The notes under the pieces were generated by a model, which saw nothing but the letters and a program-made list of their open reading frames with translations, was not told where the DNA came from and did no database searches. 64,000 nt of DNA, taken from the NCBI RefSeq assembly GCF_004801405.1, contig NZ_SSOB01000009.1, forward strand, positions 62,001-126,000, read 5' to 3'. Made by a program: the position numbers and the translations under genes. How positions within the stretch are numbered: position 1 is the stretch's first letter; every line of letters starts with the position of its first letter. This document shows, one piece after another, positions 26,202-36,351 of the stretch. This DNA comes from Cohnella fermenti (GTDB lineage Bacteria; Bacillota; Bacilli; Paenibacillales; Paenibacillaceae).

Positions 26202-26986
26202 GGAAGCAGGCCGAGCACATGCACGAAGGGGAATACGATGAGCCAACTGTCGGTCCGATCGAGCACGCCGCCGTGACCGGGCAGCAGATTGCCCGAATCC
26301 TTCACGCCGCGGAGCCGCTTGTAAGCGGATTGCACCAGATCGCCGAGTGTGCCCGCGATCGCGGAAGCAAGCGCAACGCCCATCGCCTGCCACAGTCCGA
26401 CCCAATTCGGATGGAGGAAGTAGAACACGAGGCCGACGATGACCGAGATGACAAGACCGCCGACAGCTCCTTCCACCGTCTTGTTCGGGCTGATGGCCGG
26501 CCACAGCTTGCGCTTCCCGACGGCTCGTCCGACGAAGTAAGCGCCGGCGTCCGAAGCCCAGATGCAGAAGAAGGTAAGCAGCGTCCAGAAGACGCCGTGC
26601 TCGAGATCGCGTGTGACCACCATATAGCGGAAGCCGATCCCTATGTAGAATGCGCCCAGGAAGAGCAGGCTGGCGTGTTCGAGATGGATTTTGTTCTTGC
26701 TAAAGACGGTGCTCGACAGAAGCAGGAACAAGAGCAGCCACGTGCAGCCTTCGATGGAGACCGGGTCCCAGCCGAACGGGGGAACCGGCACGGAGAGCAG
26801 CAGCACCGCCGCGTACCCGGCGATCACGTCCCACCTGAAGGGAGGGAATCCGTTCAGCCGGGCGAATTCGTGGTACCCGAGCAGCGCTACTATCGTAAGA
26901 AATGCGGAATAATACCCGTCGCCTAGAAGAATGACCCCGAGAAAAATTAGACCCGCTATGACACCGGATATTAATCGCTGAACCAT
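26195..26986 (-). CDS. cdsA: Phosphatidate cytidylyltransferase (CDP-diacylglycerol synthase)
   Basis: Integral membrane enzyme making CDP-diacylglycerol from phosphatidate and CTP. There are about eight hydrophobic segments across 263 residues. The family signature near the C-terminus, SAYKRLRGVKDSGNLLPGHGGVLDRTDS (read as K-R-x8-D-x3-LPGHGG-x2-DR-D), is intact. The start ATG lies three bases after the uppS stop. The stop codon lies inside a 17-bp tandem repeat. Confidence 0.95.
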   Translation of the reverse strand: MVQRLISGVIAGLIFLGVILLGDGYYSAFLTIVALLGYHEFARLNGFPPFRWDVIAGYAAVLLLSVPVPPFGWDPVSIEGCTWLLLFLLLSSTVFSKNKIHLEHASLLFLGAFYIGIGFRYMVVTRDLEHGVFWTLLTFFCIWASDAGAYFVGRAVGKRKLWPAISPNKTVEGAVGGLVISVIVGLVFYFLHPNWVGLWQAMGVALASAIAGTLGDLVQSAYKRLRGVKDSGNLLPGHGGVLDRTDSWLIVFPFVHVLGLLPN

Positions 26987-26989
26987 CGA

Positions 26990-27796
26990 TTACAGCCCCC
27001 CGTAGCGCCTTGCCCTGCGTTGATATTCGTTTATTGCCTCGTTCAGATGTTGTTCGTTGAATTCCGGCCAATAGACGTCGGTGAACCAGAATTCGCTGTA
27101 AGCAATCTGCCACAGCATGAAGTTCGACAGGCGCAGCTCTCCGCTTGTGCGAATGAGCAAGTCCGGGTCGGGAATGTCGCCGCTGAGCAGATTCGCTCCG
27201 AACATTCGCTCGTCGATGGCTTCGGGATCGAGCTCGCCCTTCGCGGCCTGTCTGGCCAGCTTGCGGGCGGCTTCTACCATCTCCATGCGGCTGCCGTAGT
27301 TTAACGCGAAGTTAAGAACGAGTCCCGTGTTGTTCGCGGTCTTGCGCGCGGCTTCCTCGATCGCGGCCAGCGTGTAATCCGGCAGCAGGTTCTCGACTCC
27401 CATCATGCGAACCTGGACATTGTTCTCCATCAGCTCGTCCAGCTCAAGCGCCAGAAACTCTTGGGGGAGCTTCATGAGGAAGTCGACTTCGGCTTTGGGA
27501 CGCTTCCAGTTCTCCGTGGAGAACGCGTACAAGGTCAAGTACCGGATGCCGAGGCGATCCGCTTCTCTTGTAACCCGCTTGATCGCCTTCATGCCGCTGT
27601 GATGGCCGGCTATTCGCGGCAATCCTCTCGCCTTCGCCCAGCGTCCGTTGCCGTCCATGATGATCGCTACGTGCTGCGGCACCTTGACTGCCTGTTCGTC
27701 GCCGTTTCCCGGGTCCGCCCGTCTCTGCCGTTCGTTCTCCTTATGAGCCTTGCCGCCTCGCAGGCGCCGTATCCAGCCGAAGAAACGGTTCGTCAT
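26990..27796 (-). CDS. uppS: Isoprenyl transferase (undecaprenyl diphosphate synthase)
   Basis: Cis-prenyltransferase making the C55 lipid carrier for cell wall synthesis. The catalytic Asp lies in HVAIIMDGNGRWAK. GIRYLTLYAFSTENWKRP, LNFALNYGSR, DPDLLIRTSGELRLSNFMLWQ and a C-terminal YQRRARRYGGL are typical. The start is ATG 27796, with AAGGGGGACAACC ahead; the longer frame lacks a ribosome binding site. Length is 268 residues, with a basic N-terminal extension of about 45 residues before the catalytic domain. Confidence 0.96.
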   Translation of the reverse strand: MTNRFFGWIRRLRGGKAHKENERQRRADPGNGDEQAVKVPQHVAIIMDGNGRWAKARGLPRIAGHHSGMKAIKRVTREADRLGIRYLTLYAFSTENWKRPKAEVDFLMKLPQEFLALELDELMENNVQVRMMGVENLLPDYTLAAIEEAARKTANNTGLVLNFALNYGSRMEMVEAARKLARQAAKGELDPEAIDERMFGANLLSGDIPDPDLLIRTSGELRLSNFMLWQIAYSEFWFTDVYWPEFNEQHLNEAINEYQRRARRYGGL

Positions 27797-27819
27797 GGTT
27801 GTCCCCCTTGGTTCAAGAA

Positions 27820-27846
27820 CAATAAACCCCACCTGACGGAGGGGTC
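27820..27846 (-). terminator. Hairpin between frr and uppS
   Basis: On the minus strand ACCCC-T-CC-GTCA-GG-T-GGGGT (27845-27826) folds into a stem with one mismatch, followed by TTATTG. The short, weak T tract suggests partial termination before uppS. Confidence 0.55.
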
Positions 27847-27859
27847 GGAGTAGAAGGCG

Positions 27860-28414
27860 TTACACGTCCATAATTTCTTTTTCTTTAGCGACAAGGATCT
27901 TATCGACTTCCGCGGTATAGCGGTCGGTAATCTTCTGAACGTCTTCCTGATGGCGCCTCGACTCGTCCTCGGAGATCTCGCCTTTCTCCTTCTTCTTGAT
28001 GTCGTCGTTGGCGTCGCGGCGAATGTTGCGGATGGCAACCTTGGCTTCCTCTCCGAACTTCTTCGTCGCCTTCACGAGATCCGCACGGCGTTCTTCGGTC
28101 AGCGCCGGGATATTCAGGCGAATGATCGTCCCGTCGTTCGCCGGCGTCAGACCGACGTCGGACTTGAGGATCGCCTTCTCGATCGCCGCCAGCGCCGACT
28201 TGTCCCACGGCTGAATGATCAGCGTGCGGGAGTCCGGCGTATTGATCGTACCGAGCTGGTTGACCGGCGTAAGCGCGCCGTAATATTCCGCTTGCACGCG
28301 ATCGAGGATCGCCGGAGACGCGCGGCCCGCCCGCAGCGTCGCAAGATCCCGTTTAAGCGCTCCGAGCGCTTTCTCCATTCGGTCTTCCGCGTTCTTCTTG
28401 ATCGTTTGAGGCAC
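27860..28414 (-). CDS. frr: Ribosome recycling factor
   Basis: Splits post-termination ribosomes with EF-G; 184 residues. Typical segments are [38 protein letters not shown] and [14 protein letters not shown]. It starts with GTG at 28414 immediately after the pyrH TAA (TAAGTG), so translation is probably coupled. A hairpin follows before uppS. Confidence 0.96.
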   Translation of the reverse strand: MPQTIKKNAEDRMEKALGALKRDLATLRAGRASPAILDRVQAEYYGALTPVNQLGTINTPDSRTLIIQPWDKSALAAIEKAILKSDVGLTPANDGTIIRLNIPALTEERRADLVKATKKFGEEAKVAIRNIRRDANDDIKKKEKGEISEDESRRHQEDVQKITDRYTAEVDKILVAKEKEIMDV

Positions 28415-29191
<777 letters not shown>

Positions 29192-29199
29192 TTAGGTTA

Positions 29200-29226
29200 A
29201 GAAAAAGGGAACACGCTGTGTTCCCT
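29200..29226 (-). terminator. Terminator after tsf
   Basis: GGGAACACAGCGTGTTCCC (29226-29208) is a near-perfect inverted repeat followed by TTTTTC on the minus strand, 15 bases beyond the tsf stop. As pyrH lacks an obvious promoter, readthrough is likely. Confidence 0.8.
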
Positions 29227-29241
29227 TCTGATTCGGGTTGC

Positions 29242-29892
29242 TTATGCTTTGACTTGAGCCATAACTTCTTCTACGAAGTTGTCTTGCTTCTTCTCGAGAC
29301 CTTCGCCCAGTTCGAAACGAACGAAGCGACGGATGGAGATCTGCTCGCCGATCGTTGCGATCTTCTCGTTCAGCAGCGTCTGGATCGTCTTGTCCGGGTC
29401 CTTGACGAACGATTGCTCAAGCAGAACGACTTCTTCGTAGTACTTGTTGATGCGGCCTTCGACCATCTTGTCGACGATCTTCTCCGGCTTGCCTTCGTTC
29501 AGAGCTTGGTTGCGCAGGATTTCGCGTTCCTTGTTCAGGTCGGCTGCCTCGACTTCTTCGCGGCGAACAACCTTGGGAGCCGCTGCTGCGATGTGCATCG
29601 CGAGGTCGCGCACGAATTCCTTGAATTGATCGGTCATCGCCACGAAGTCGGTCTCGCAGTTGACTTCGACAAGGACGCCGATGCGGCCCGCGCCATGAAT
29701 ATACGATTCAACGCGGCCTTCGGTTGCGACGCGGTCGCCCTTCTTGGCTGCCGCTGCAAGGCCCTTCTCGCGCAGGAGCTCGGAAGCCTTCGTGATATCG
29801 CCGCCCGCTTCTTCGAGCGCCTTCTTGCAATCCAACATGCCCGCTCCCGTTCTCTCGCGGAGCGTCTTGACGTCTGCTGCATTTACTGCCAA
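29242..29892 (-). CDS. tsf: Elongation factor Ts
   Basis: Nucleotide exchange factor for EF-Tu; 216 residues. The N-terminal TDVGF-equivalent region ([21 protein letters not shown]) and the core VNCETDFVA are intact. The start is a TTG at 29892 with AGGAGGTCATTCAC ahead, giving [11 protein letters not shown]; the frame continues upstream but that region contains the rpsB terminator. It has terminators on both sides. Confidence 0.96.
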   Translation of the reverse strand: MAVNAADVKTLRERTGAGMLDCKKALEEAGGDITKASELLREKGLAAAAKKGDRVATEGRVESYIHGAGRIGVLVEVNCETDFVAMTDQFKEFVRDLAMHIAAAAPKVVRREEVEAADLNKEREILRNQALNEGKPEKIVDKMVEGRINKYYEEVVLLEQSFVKDPDKTIQTLLNEKIATIGEQISIRRFVRFELGEGLEKKQDNFVEEVMAQVKA

Positions 29893-29956
29893 GTGAATGA
29901 CCTCCTGTATATGCCGCGCGGCGTTTCCCGCCGGACGGACGAATCGATTTTGTTCT

Positions 29957-29999
29957 TCAAAAAAAGGGCGGCGAGAAGGTTCACTTCTGACCACCCTTG
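29957..29999 (-). terminator. Terminator/attenuator between rpsB and tsf
   Basis: On the minus strand AAGGGTGG pairs with CCGCCCTT, with an inner AGAAG/CTTCT helix, across 29998-29964. A run of eight T follows. It lies about 30 bases after the rpsB stop and probably adjusts tsf relative to rpsB. Confidence 0.8.
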
Positions 30000-30028
30000 C
30001 TTGATTTGCTTATTGGCGTCGGCCTCGC

Positions 30029-30727
<699 letters not shown>

Positions 30728-30857
30728 CTTTACTGCACCTCCTAGTGGTTTTGTGTAGGTGAATCCCTCCGCCGATCGCGTCTTCCGCCGGAACTTCTCT
30801 AGCAGAGAAGCACCGCCGACGAAATTGAACGGCGTGCGTTTTTTCACACCGGGGAAT

Positions 30858-30886
30858 ACTATATCATAACTCCACTGCGTTAGCAA
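30858..30886 (-). promoter_or_regulatory. Sigma-A promoter for rpsB-tsf
   Basis: TTGCTA (30886-30881), a 17-base spacer and TATAGT (30863-30858) with an extended TGA before the -10. The leader of about 125 bases contains the inverted repeat TTCTCT-GCT-AGAGAA (30797-30811 region), possibly a site of ribosomal protein autoregulation. Confidence 0.75.
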
Positions 30887-31001
30887 TGGCTTATGCTCAA
30901 TTTCACTGTGAAAATAAGGCAGGCAAGTCGGTCGCAGCAGGACGACTTGACCTCGGCGGCGCTCGGAATGCGCGGAAAAAGCGAACATGAGTTTGTTTGC
31001 G

Positions 31002-31583
31002 TCAATACTTGGCTCTGGTAATCTCCGCGATAATCTCCTCGTACGTCGGCTTCCCGACGAACAAGCACGTGCCGACTCTCAGGCTCTTGCTGTATGCGGC
31101 AGCCTGCTTCGCGAACTGCTCCTTGTCGTCGATAAGTCCGAGCTCTTCGAGCCCTGTCGCCACCTCGAGCAAGCTGGCTTTGGCGCGGATGTAGAACGAA
31201 TAGGTGTGTTCTTCTTCACTAGAGGCAGCGGAAGAGTCGGCGGGAGAGGATGCAGGCGAAGCGGCTGAAGAAGCCGGCCCGGTCGCCGCTTCGTCGGCGC
31301 CGCTCCCCGCTATGCCGTCGGTGCCGCCGGCCGCTTGCGCGTCGCTGCCGGCCTTCTGCACGGCCGCATCGAGCTCTTCCTGGGTGTACGTCTTAACGGC
31401 AGCGTCGACAAGCGCGAAGCCTTGCGCCTCGGCCGCTTCCCGCAGCTCCTCCCGCGTAAGCGAGGCATCGGACAGGTTAAGCGACGATGCTCCCTTCTCC
31501 GCGGCCAGCATCAGTTGCAGCGACGATGCGCCGATCATCAGGCCGAGTCCGAGTCCGATCAGCAATCCCCGACGTTTAAGCAC
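31002..31583 (-). CDS. Short membrane protein with MltG/YceG-like N-terminal (LysM-like) domain
   Basis: This 193-residue protein has an N-terminal hydrophobic segment (residues 6-28), then a Ser/Ala-rich linker (about 85-125) and a C-terminal block. That block, [25 protein letters not shown] with [22 protein letters not shown], resembles the substrate-proximal LysM-like domain of MltG endolytic transglycosylases. The catalytic domain with its glutamate is absent, so it may bind peptidoglycan without cutting it. It is the last gene before rpsB and overlaps swrB by eight bases. I give no firm function. Confidence 0.65.
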   Translation of the reverse strand: MLKRRGLLIGLGLGLMIGASSLQLMLAAEKGASSLNLSDASLTREELREAAEAQGFALVDAAVKTYTQEELDAAVQKAGSDAQAAGGTDGIAGSGADEAATGPASSAASPASSPADSSAASSEEEHTYSFYIRAKASLLEVATGLEELGLIDDKEQFAKQAAAYSKSLRVGTCLFVGKPTYEEIIAEITRAKY

Positions 31584-32196
31584 GGTCCTTCTCCTCCCGT
31601 CTGGCCAATTGCAGAATCAATTGGATCTCGCCTTTGTTCATGCTGAGCTCCTTGGCGATCTGTTCGATCGAACGGCCCCGGCCGTGCAGCTCCATTAAGG
31701 ACGCATAACGCTCCTTAATGCCTGCGGGAGCGGCCGGAGCCTCCTCCGGCTCCTTGGCGGCCGCCGCCTGCGCATAGGCGTCCTCCTGCGCGAGCTTGTC
31801 CGTGCCCGGCGGCGACGGGCATGGCAGCGGCGCGGAAGACGCTTCGCTTGCCGCAGCCGCTTGAACGGCGGCTGCGGGAACGAGAACGGCGGCGGCAGTC
31901 GGAAGCTTCGCTTCCGCGGTCCGCTCGCGATCCGCCAACTCCGTCATCTGCCGCTCCATCTCCCGAATTCGGCTGCTCAGCTTATCCACCGTCGCGTCCT
32001 GCTCTCGCTTAAACTCGGAGACGGCATCGATCAATTCCCGATTCTCCGCTTCGAGATCCTCGAGCAACCGATCGTATGCCGCCTCCGCTTGATACGCCGC
32101 CTGGTCCGGCTTGCCGGCCGCCGCGTTCTTCGGAAGCAGCAGGCCGTACCCGGCGATCGCGGCTCCCGTTATGACGATTGTGATCCATGACTCCAC
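31576..32196 (-). CDS. swrB: SwrB-like swarming motility protein (DUF6115)
   Basis: An N-terminal membrane segment (WITIVITGAAIAGYGLLLP) is followed by a coiled coil (about 35-90), an Ala/Pro-rich linker and a C-terminal helix-turn-helix-like tail (RSIEQIAKELSMNKGEIQLILQLARRE). This is the architecture of SwrB, which in B. subtilis lies between sigD and rpsB and promotes activation of the flagellar export apparatus. The start is GTG at 32196 with AAAGGAG eight bases upstream; an ATG eight codons earlier lies upstream of that site. Length is 206 residues. Assignment rests on architecture and position. Confidence 0.75.
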   Translation of the reverse strand: MESWITIVITGAAIAGYGLLLPKNAAAGKPDQAAYQAEAAYDRLLEDLEAENRELIDAVSEFKREQDATVDKLSSRIREMERQMTELADRERTAEAKLPTAAAVLVPAAAVQAAAASEASSAPLPCPSPPGTDKLAQEDAYAQAAAAKEPEEAPAAPAGIKERYASLMELHGRGRSIEQIAKELSMNKGEIQLILQLARREEKDRA

Positions 32197-32224
32197 CTGG
32201 CTGTCTCCTTTCGATGCCATCCGC

Positions 32225-32542
32225 TCACAGCGATATGTCGAGATGCTTGCCCTTGTACGGATGCGCGGAGACGTTCTCCGTCCCTTCCGGATCGTCCGGA
32301 TTCGTCTTCTTGCGAGTCGATGCCTGCTTCTGCTTCTGCTTCGGTTCCTTATCGGAGATTGAGCGCTTCTCCGCCCCCTCCGCCTTCGTGTTGCTGCGCG
32401 CCTGCTTCTCGGCCTGCTTCACCGCTTGCTGGCCAAGCGCGGCTTGCTCCATCGCCGGCCGCTGCTGCTGTTGCTGCTGCAGCGGGGACATCTCCACCGT
32501 ACGAGGCATCGACACCTGCAAATCCAGCGGCTTATACGCCAT
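32225..32542 (-). CDS. Uncharacterised 105-residue protein in the fla/che operon
   Basis: Hydrophilic, predicted disordered protein: MAYKPLDLQVSMPRTVEMS start, a glutamine run (QQQQQQ, about 22-27), a Lys/Gln/Thr-rich middle and a C-terminal HPYKGKHLDISL. The N- and C-terminal ends look more constrained than the middle. It lies between the FapA-type gene and swrB with short spacers. I do not know a characterised homologue; a short protein of this kind at this place seems to be a recurring part of the operon in related genera, but I cannot check that. Confidence 0.7.
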   Translation of the reverse strand: MAYKPLDLQVSMPRTVEMSPLQQQQQQRPAMEQAALGQQAVKQAEKQARSNTKAEGAEKRSISDKEPKQKQKQASTRKKTNPDDPEGTENVSAHPYKGKHLDISL

Positions 32543-32581
32543 CCTCTTGCACCCGCCTTCCCGAATCAGAGATTGTTCGTT

Positions 32582-34003
32582 TTATTTCCCGACATAAGGA
32601 ACCGGAACGATCTCCCCTTCAATGAAGCGGAAGGATACCCGTTGCATGCTGTCCTTGACGAATCGGGTATATCGTCCGATCACAAGCTTCGTGCCGCCGA
32701 AGATCGTATGGGCCGCATCGATTCGCGAGTTCGACGCATCCTCGAGCACCTTCTCGATCTCAAGAATGCTCTCCTTCGCCTTAAGCAGCTCCTCCGCCGT
32801 TATTTTGCGCGTTGCGTTCAACTGAAGGCGCATCGCCATCCGCTGAGGCGGCAGTTGGCCGGTCGCGGCCAGTTGGTTCAGGAGCGCAAGCGCCTTGTCC
32901 GTCTTGTCCAGCGAATCCGTAAGGGTGCGAATCGTTGCCCGCAGCTCGCCCAGCTCGTTCCTGAGCTCCGGACGGACCCCGACCTCGATCGTCGTTGCGG
33001 TCGACATCGAGTTGCCGATCATGCGGGCGGCAACCCGATCTCCCGCTTGCAGCGAGCCGCCGACGATCAGCCCTTTGGCGCCGAGGCAGATGATCTCCTT
33101 GCCCGCCCTCACGTTCGAGTGCATGATGCTCTGGGTGACCACCACGTCCTCGTTCGCGTGTACGATTCCTTCCTGAATGAAGGAGCATCTCACGGCCCGT
33201 CCGGCCTTGACCAGACCTTTGTTGTTGCCGATAATGCCGCCGCTGATCTCGATCGACCCGTCGGATTCCACTTCGGCCCCCTCGATCCCTCCGGTGACGC
33301 GAATGTCTCCCGAGGCCCGAACCTTGAACCCGCTCAGCACGTTGCCGCGAATGACGACGGTTCCAACAAAGTCGATGTTGCCGGAACGATAGTCGACGTC
33401 CCCGTTCACTTCATAGACGGGGAAGACGTTCAGCTTGTCCTTCTCCGTCTTCGTAACGAGCCCGTCCACCGCGGCGTACATCGCCGTTCTCTCCGCATTG
33501 ACGACCACGTTCTTCCCGACCTTGAAGTGAGCCTCCTTGCCGTCCTTCGGCTTCAGCTCTCCCCCGGTCACATCGGTGCCGGACGCTCCCGGCAGCGGAG
33601 GGTATCGCTCCGCGATCAGTTGGCCCGCCTTCACGTTGGCCAGTTGGCTTACCTCCCGATAATCCACGCTTCCGTCGGAGCGCTCCGTCGGCCTGCGATC
33701 CTGCGCCGCCTCGTCCTCGAAGAGCACCTTGATGTACCCGTCCGTGCCGTTCTTCGCAGGCGTCCCCTTCGCGACAATGTTCTGGCTGAAGTAGAAGTCC
33801 TGCGGCCGAGCAGAGATCATGCCCAGAACGTCGCGCTCGATGCCGTGCTTCACGCCCCGTCCGGCCAAGATTCTCTCCAGGTCCTGAACCGATACCTGAA
33901 TCGCTCCTTCCACGCGCTTGAAGATGAGAAAAGCCGACATCTTATCTTCGGAGAGCTCTATCTGCATGGCTTCATCCAAGTTCGTCATCTTCTCGTTAGA
34001 CAT
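32582..34003 (-). CDS. fapA: FapA / DUF342 family protein
   Basis: The 473 residues comprise an N-terminal FapA domain (about 1-200, with PGASGTDVTGGELKPKDGKEA) and a right-handed beta-helix of repeated short strands (about 195-340: GDVDYRSGNIDFVGTVVIRG, SGDIRVTGGIEG, SDGSIEISGGIIG). A C-terminal coiled coil follows. In Vibrio vulnificus FapA is a flagellar assembly protein tied to polar targeting; the function in Bacillota is not established. Its position just after sigD supports a motility role. The ATG follows CTGGAGGGGCGAATC. Confidence 0.85.
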   Translation of the reverse strand: MSNEKMTNLDEAMQIELSEDKMSAFLIFKRVEGAIQVSVQDLERILAGRGVKHGIERDVLGMISARPQDFYFSQNIVAKGTPAKNGTDGYIKVLFEDEAAQDRRPTERSDGSVDYREVSQLANVKAGQLIAERYPPLPGASGTDVTGGELKPKDGKEAHFKVGKNVVVNAERTAMYAAVDGLVTKTEKDKLNVFPVYEVNGDVDYRSGNIDFVGTVVIRGNVLSGFKVRASGDIRVTGGIEGAEVESDGSIEISGGIIGNNKGLVKAGRAVRCSFIQEGIVHANEDVVVTQSIMHSNVRAGKEIICLGAKGLIVGGSLQAGDRVAARMIGNSMSTATTIEVGVRPELRNELGELRATIRTLTDSLDKTDKALALLNQLAATGQLPPQRMAMRLQLNATRKITAEELLKAKESILEIEKVLEDASNSRIDAAHTIFGGTKLVIGRYTRFVKDSMQRVSFRFIEGEIVPVPYVGK

Positions 34004-34028
34004 GATTCGCCCCTCCAGTCCGAGGTTC

Positions 34029-34814
34029 TCATTTATGCATGAGCTGATCCTTCTGCTTGCTTAACGCCGCTCTTAATCTCAGGATGGCTTTGGAATGCAA
34101 TTGAGAGATTCTTGAAGGCGACAAGGACATCACTTCGGCAATCTCGCTCAGCGACAAATCTTCATAGTAGAACAGCGAGACGACAGTTCGCTCCTTCGGC
34201 GTCAGCCGGTCGATCCCTTGCATGAGCGTCTCCTTCAGGAACGTCTCGTGAACCTTGGATTCCGGATTTACCGCCTTGTCGTCAACGAGCAAGGTCAGCC
34301 GGGTCTCCGATTCCTCTTCGCGAATGGGATCTTCCAGCGAGCAGATCGTCGAGACCGCCACCTCCTGAAGCATCTGTTGGAATTCCTTGTCCGTTATGTT
34401 GAGGTAGTCGCACACTTCCTCGTCCGTGGCGGAGCGCAAGTTCCGCTGCTCCAGAACGGTATATGCGTCTTCCATTTTTTTCGCTTTATCCCTTACCGAT
34501 CGGGGGACCCAATCTCCTTGACGAAGTCCGTCGATAATCGAGCCGCGAATTCGCCAGGAGGCGTAAGTCTCGAACTGCAGTCCCCGCTGGTAATCGAATT
34601 TCTCGATGGCGTCGATCAGCCCCATCGCGCCGTTGCTGACCAGGTCGTCCTTCGTGACGTTCTTCGGAAGTCCGACGGCCATCCGGCTTGAGACGTAATC
34701 AACGAGCGGCAAATAATGTTCGATCAGTTGCTTCTTCGCTTCCAGATCCCCATCTTCCTTCCAACGCTGCCAGAACGATTGGTGGGAAAGCCGCGAACGT
34801 TTATGATCGATCAT
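34029..34814 (-). CDS. sigD: RNA polymerase sigma factor SigD (FliA/WhiG family)
   Basis: Flagellar and chemotaxis sigma factor that directs late motility genes. Region 2 contains NGAMGLIDAIEKFDYQRGLQFETYA, and the RIRGSIIDGLRQGDWVPRSVR segment is diagnostic of the FliA/WhiG class. Region 4 ends with LSLSEIAEVMSLSPSRISQLHSKAILRLR. Length is 261 residues. It is encoded near the end of the fla/che operon, as in B. subtilis, where distance from the promoter contributes to heterogeneous SigD levels. Confidence 0.96.
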   Translation of the reverse strand: MIDHKRSRLSHQSFWQRWKEDGDLEAKKQLIEHYLPLVDYVSSRMAVGLPKNVTKDDLVSNGAMGLIDAIEKFDYQRGLQFETYASWRIRGSIIDGLRQGDWVPRSVRDKAKKMEDAYTVLEQRNLRSATDEEVCDYLNITDKEFQQMLQEVAVSTICSLEDPIREEESETRLTLLVDDKAVNPESKVHETFLKETLMQGIDRLTPKERTVVSLFYYEDLSLSEIAEVMSLSPSRISQLHSKAILRLRAALSKQKDQLMHK

Positions 34815-34830
34815 TTTTGCTTCACCTTCC

Positions 34831-35235
34831 TTATTCGTCCTTCATCTGTCGAACCGCCTGTACCATCCGTTCGTCATTCGCATTGTCGATCGATACGAAC
34901 CTTGCAGGCTGCAAGGGCTGGAATCCGGCCACGGGAGCCTGCTCCCCGGACCACTGCCCCTTCATCAAATCCGTCAGCTCGGCGTCGTCGCTTGGCGTCG
35001 CCAGATCAAGATGCGCTCCCCGCGCCTCCTCCGACTCCTCTTGAGGAAGCGCGGCCGGGCGGAGTAGCACCGACAGCACGATTCGAAGGACAAGCGCAAG
35101 CGCCAGGAAGGCGGCAAAAGCATAGAAACTGCGGATAATCGTGGTCCCCGGCGGATTGCTTCCTATCGAGAACAAGAACGTCAGCAACGCCCCGAACCCG
35201 CCGAATCCCAAGACGAAACGCCAAGAAAGAGCCAT
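34831..35235 (-). CDS. Small membrane protein of unknown function
   Basis: A 134-residue protein with two hydrophobic segments (about 7-24 and 36-58) followed by an acidic and polar cytoplasmic tail. The tail ends FVSIDNANDERMVQAVRQMKDE. It lies between cheD and sigD with gaps of 1 and 16 bases, so it is surely cotranscribed. I do not recognise the family. The membrane location and operon position suggest an accessory role in motility, but nothing in the sequence shows a reaction. Confidence 0.75.
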   Translation of the reverse strand: MALSWRFVLGFGGFGALLTFLFSIGSNPPGTTIIRSFYAFAAFLALALVLRIVLSVLLRPAALPQEESEEARGAHLDLATPSDDAELTDLMKGQWSGEQAPVAGFQPLQPARFVSIDNANDERMVQAVRQMKDE

Positions 35236-35236
35236 G

Positions 35237-35731
35237 TCAAATCTCCTTTACACCATGCTGCACGCTGCGAATGGAGAGAATGCCGGTCTGGCTGTTCAAC
35301 TCCACGGTACGTCCGAAGTTGCCCCCCGTATCTTCCGAGGCGATCGGAATTCCCATTGCGGCCAAGGTCAGCTTGCTCGATTCGACGTTGCGCGGTCCGA
35401 TTCGGAGGCTATCGCTGCCTCCGGCAAAAGCGAACATCTGGGCGCCGCCGGCCAGCTTGGCGATCAGCCTGCGCTTGTCCGCTCCCAGCTCCAGAAGCCT
35501 GCGAAGCAGCTCCGGGATTGCCGTATCCGCGTACTTGGCAAGGTTGAGCTGTCCTTCGCGCGCAATCTCCGAGGAAGGCAACATAATATGCGCCATTCCG
35601 GCAATCATCCGGCTCGGGTCGTACAAGGTTAATCCTACGCAAGAGCCAAGCCCCGTCGTCTTAAGGGAAGCTCCGTCGGAAGCGACATTCAGGTCGGCCA
35701 TTCCGACCTTCACAATATGGACTTCTATCAT
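35237..35731 (-). CDS. cheD: Chemoreceptor glutamine deamidase CheD
   Basis: Deamidates receptor glutamines and forms a feedback pair with CheC. The catalytic Cys is in TTGLGSCVGLTLYDP, the His in GMAHIMLP and the Thr in a later strand. Length is 164 residues. The ATG overlaps the cheC stop (ATGA), as expected for partners made together. Confidence 0.95.
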   Translation of the reverse strand: MIEVHIVKVGMADLNVASDGASLKTTGLGSCVGLTLYDPSRMIAGMAHIMLPSSEIAREGQLNLAKYADTAIPELLRRLLELGADKRRLIAKLAGGAQMFAFAGGSDSLRIGPRNVESSKLTLAAMGIPIASEDTGGNFGRTVELNSQTGILSIRSVQHGVKEI

Positions 35732-36348
35732 TCGATAGGCACTCCGAGAGAGACGAACATTCGTTCGAAGGATTGAGGGTCCGGGATGAAGAAGAAGTGC
35801 CCCTCCGCTTCCTGCTCACCCTTCAGGAATGTCGTATCGATGAGCAGCGCATCGTCTCCCATCGTTCCGAATTGCAGCAGACCATAGCTGAGAATTGCTC
35901 CCGCCATGTCAACCGCGATAGACGGAACCGATGGGGACATCGAGAGGCCGGTTAGATCCGCAAGAGACGACAAGTAGGATCCGGCAAGAATATTGCCGAT
36001 CTCGCACAAGGCGGACAACTCCATCTCGGAATATTTATCGCTCTCGGCCGCTTCGAATCCCAGCAGCACCAGGAGCAGCCTGGAAGCTTGCGGCTTGCTC
36101 ATCAGGAAGAACATGTTGCCCGGACATTCTCCGTCCACCCGGAGGAAGATCGCGATAACCACTTCCTCCGATCCGCCGACGCGATCTGCAATCATCTCGA
36201 AGGGGACGAAGTTGACGGTCGGAACGGCCATGTCCACAGGCTTGTCCAGAAGTCGGGACAGCGCGGTCGCAGCATGGCCGGCGCCGATATTCCCGACTTC
36301 GCGGAGAACGTCCATCTTGAAGTCCGGATCGTGATTAAACAGCTCCAC
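35728..36348 (-). CDS. cheC: CheY-P phosphatase CheC
   Basis: Adaptation phosphatase acting on CheY-P, stimulated by CheD. Both active-site copies (E-x2-N with a downstream Pro) are present: REVGNIGAGHA...VDMAVP near residue 17 and CEIGNILAGSY...SPSVP near residue 117. Length is 206 residues. The start is GTG at 36348, four bases after the cheW stop region. It is coupled to cheD by a four-base overlap. Confidence 0.95.
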   Translation of the reverse strand: MELFNHDPDFKMDVLREVGNIGAGHAATALSRLLDKPVDMAVPTVNFVPFEMIADRVGGSEEVVIAIFLRVDGECPGNMFFLMSKPQASRLLLVLLGFEAAESDKYSEMELSALCEIGNILAGSYLSSLADLTGLSMSPSVPSIAVDMAGAILSYGLLQFGTMGDDALLIDTTFLKGEQEAEGHFFFIPDPQSFERMFVSLGVPIE

Positions 36349-36351
36349 TCG

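Noticed and set aside
30905..30925. Terminator ending the fla/che operon (TTTCACTGTGAAA)
   Set aside because: The inverted repeat has no loop and no T tract; I see no convincing terminator between the MltG-like gene and rpsB.
30728..30988. N-terminal extension of S2
   Set aside because: The extension spans the promoter and leader of rpsB; the ATG at 30727 has AGGAGGTG and gives the standard length.
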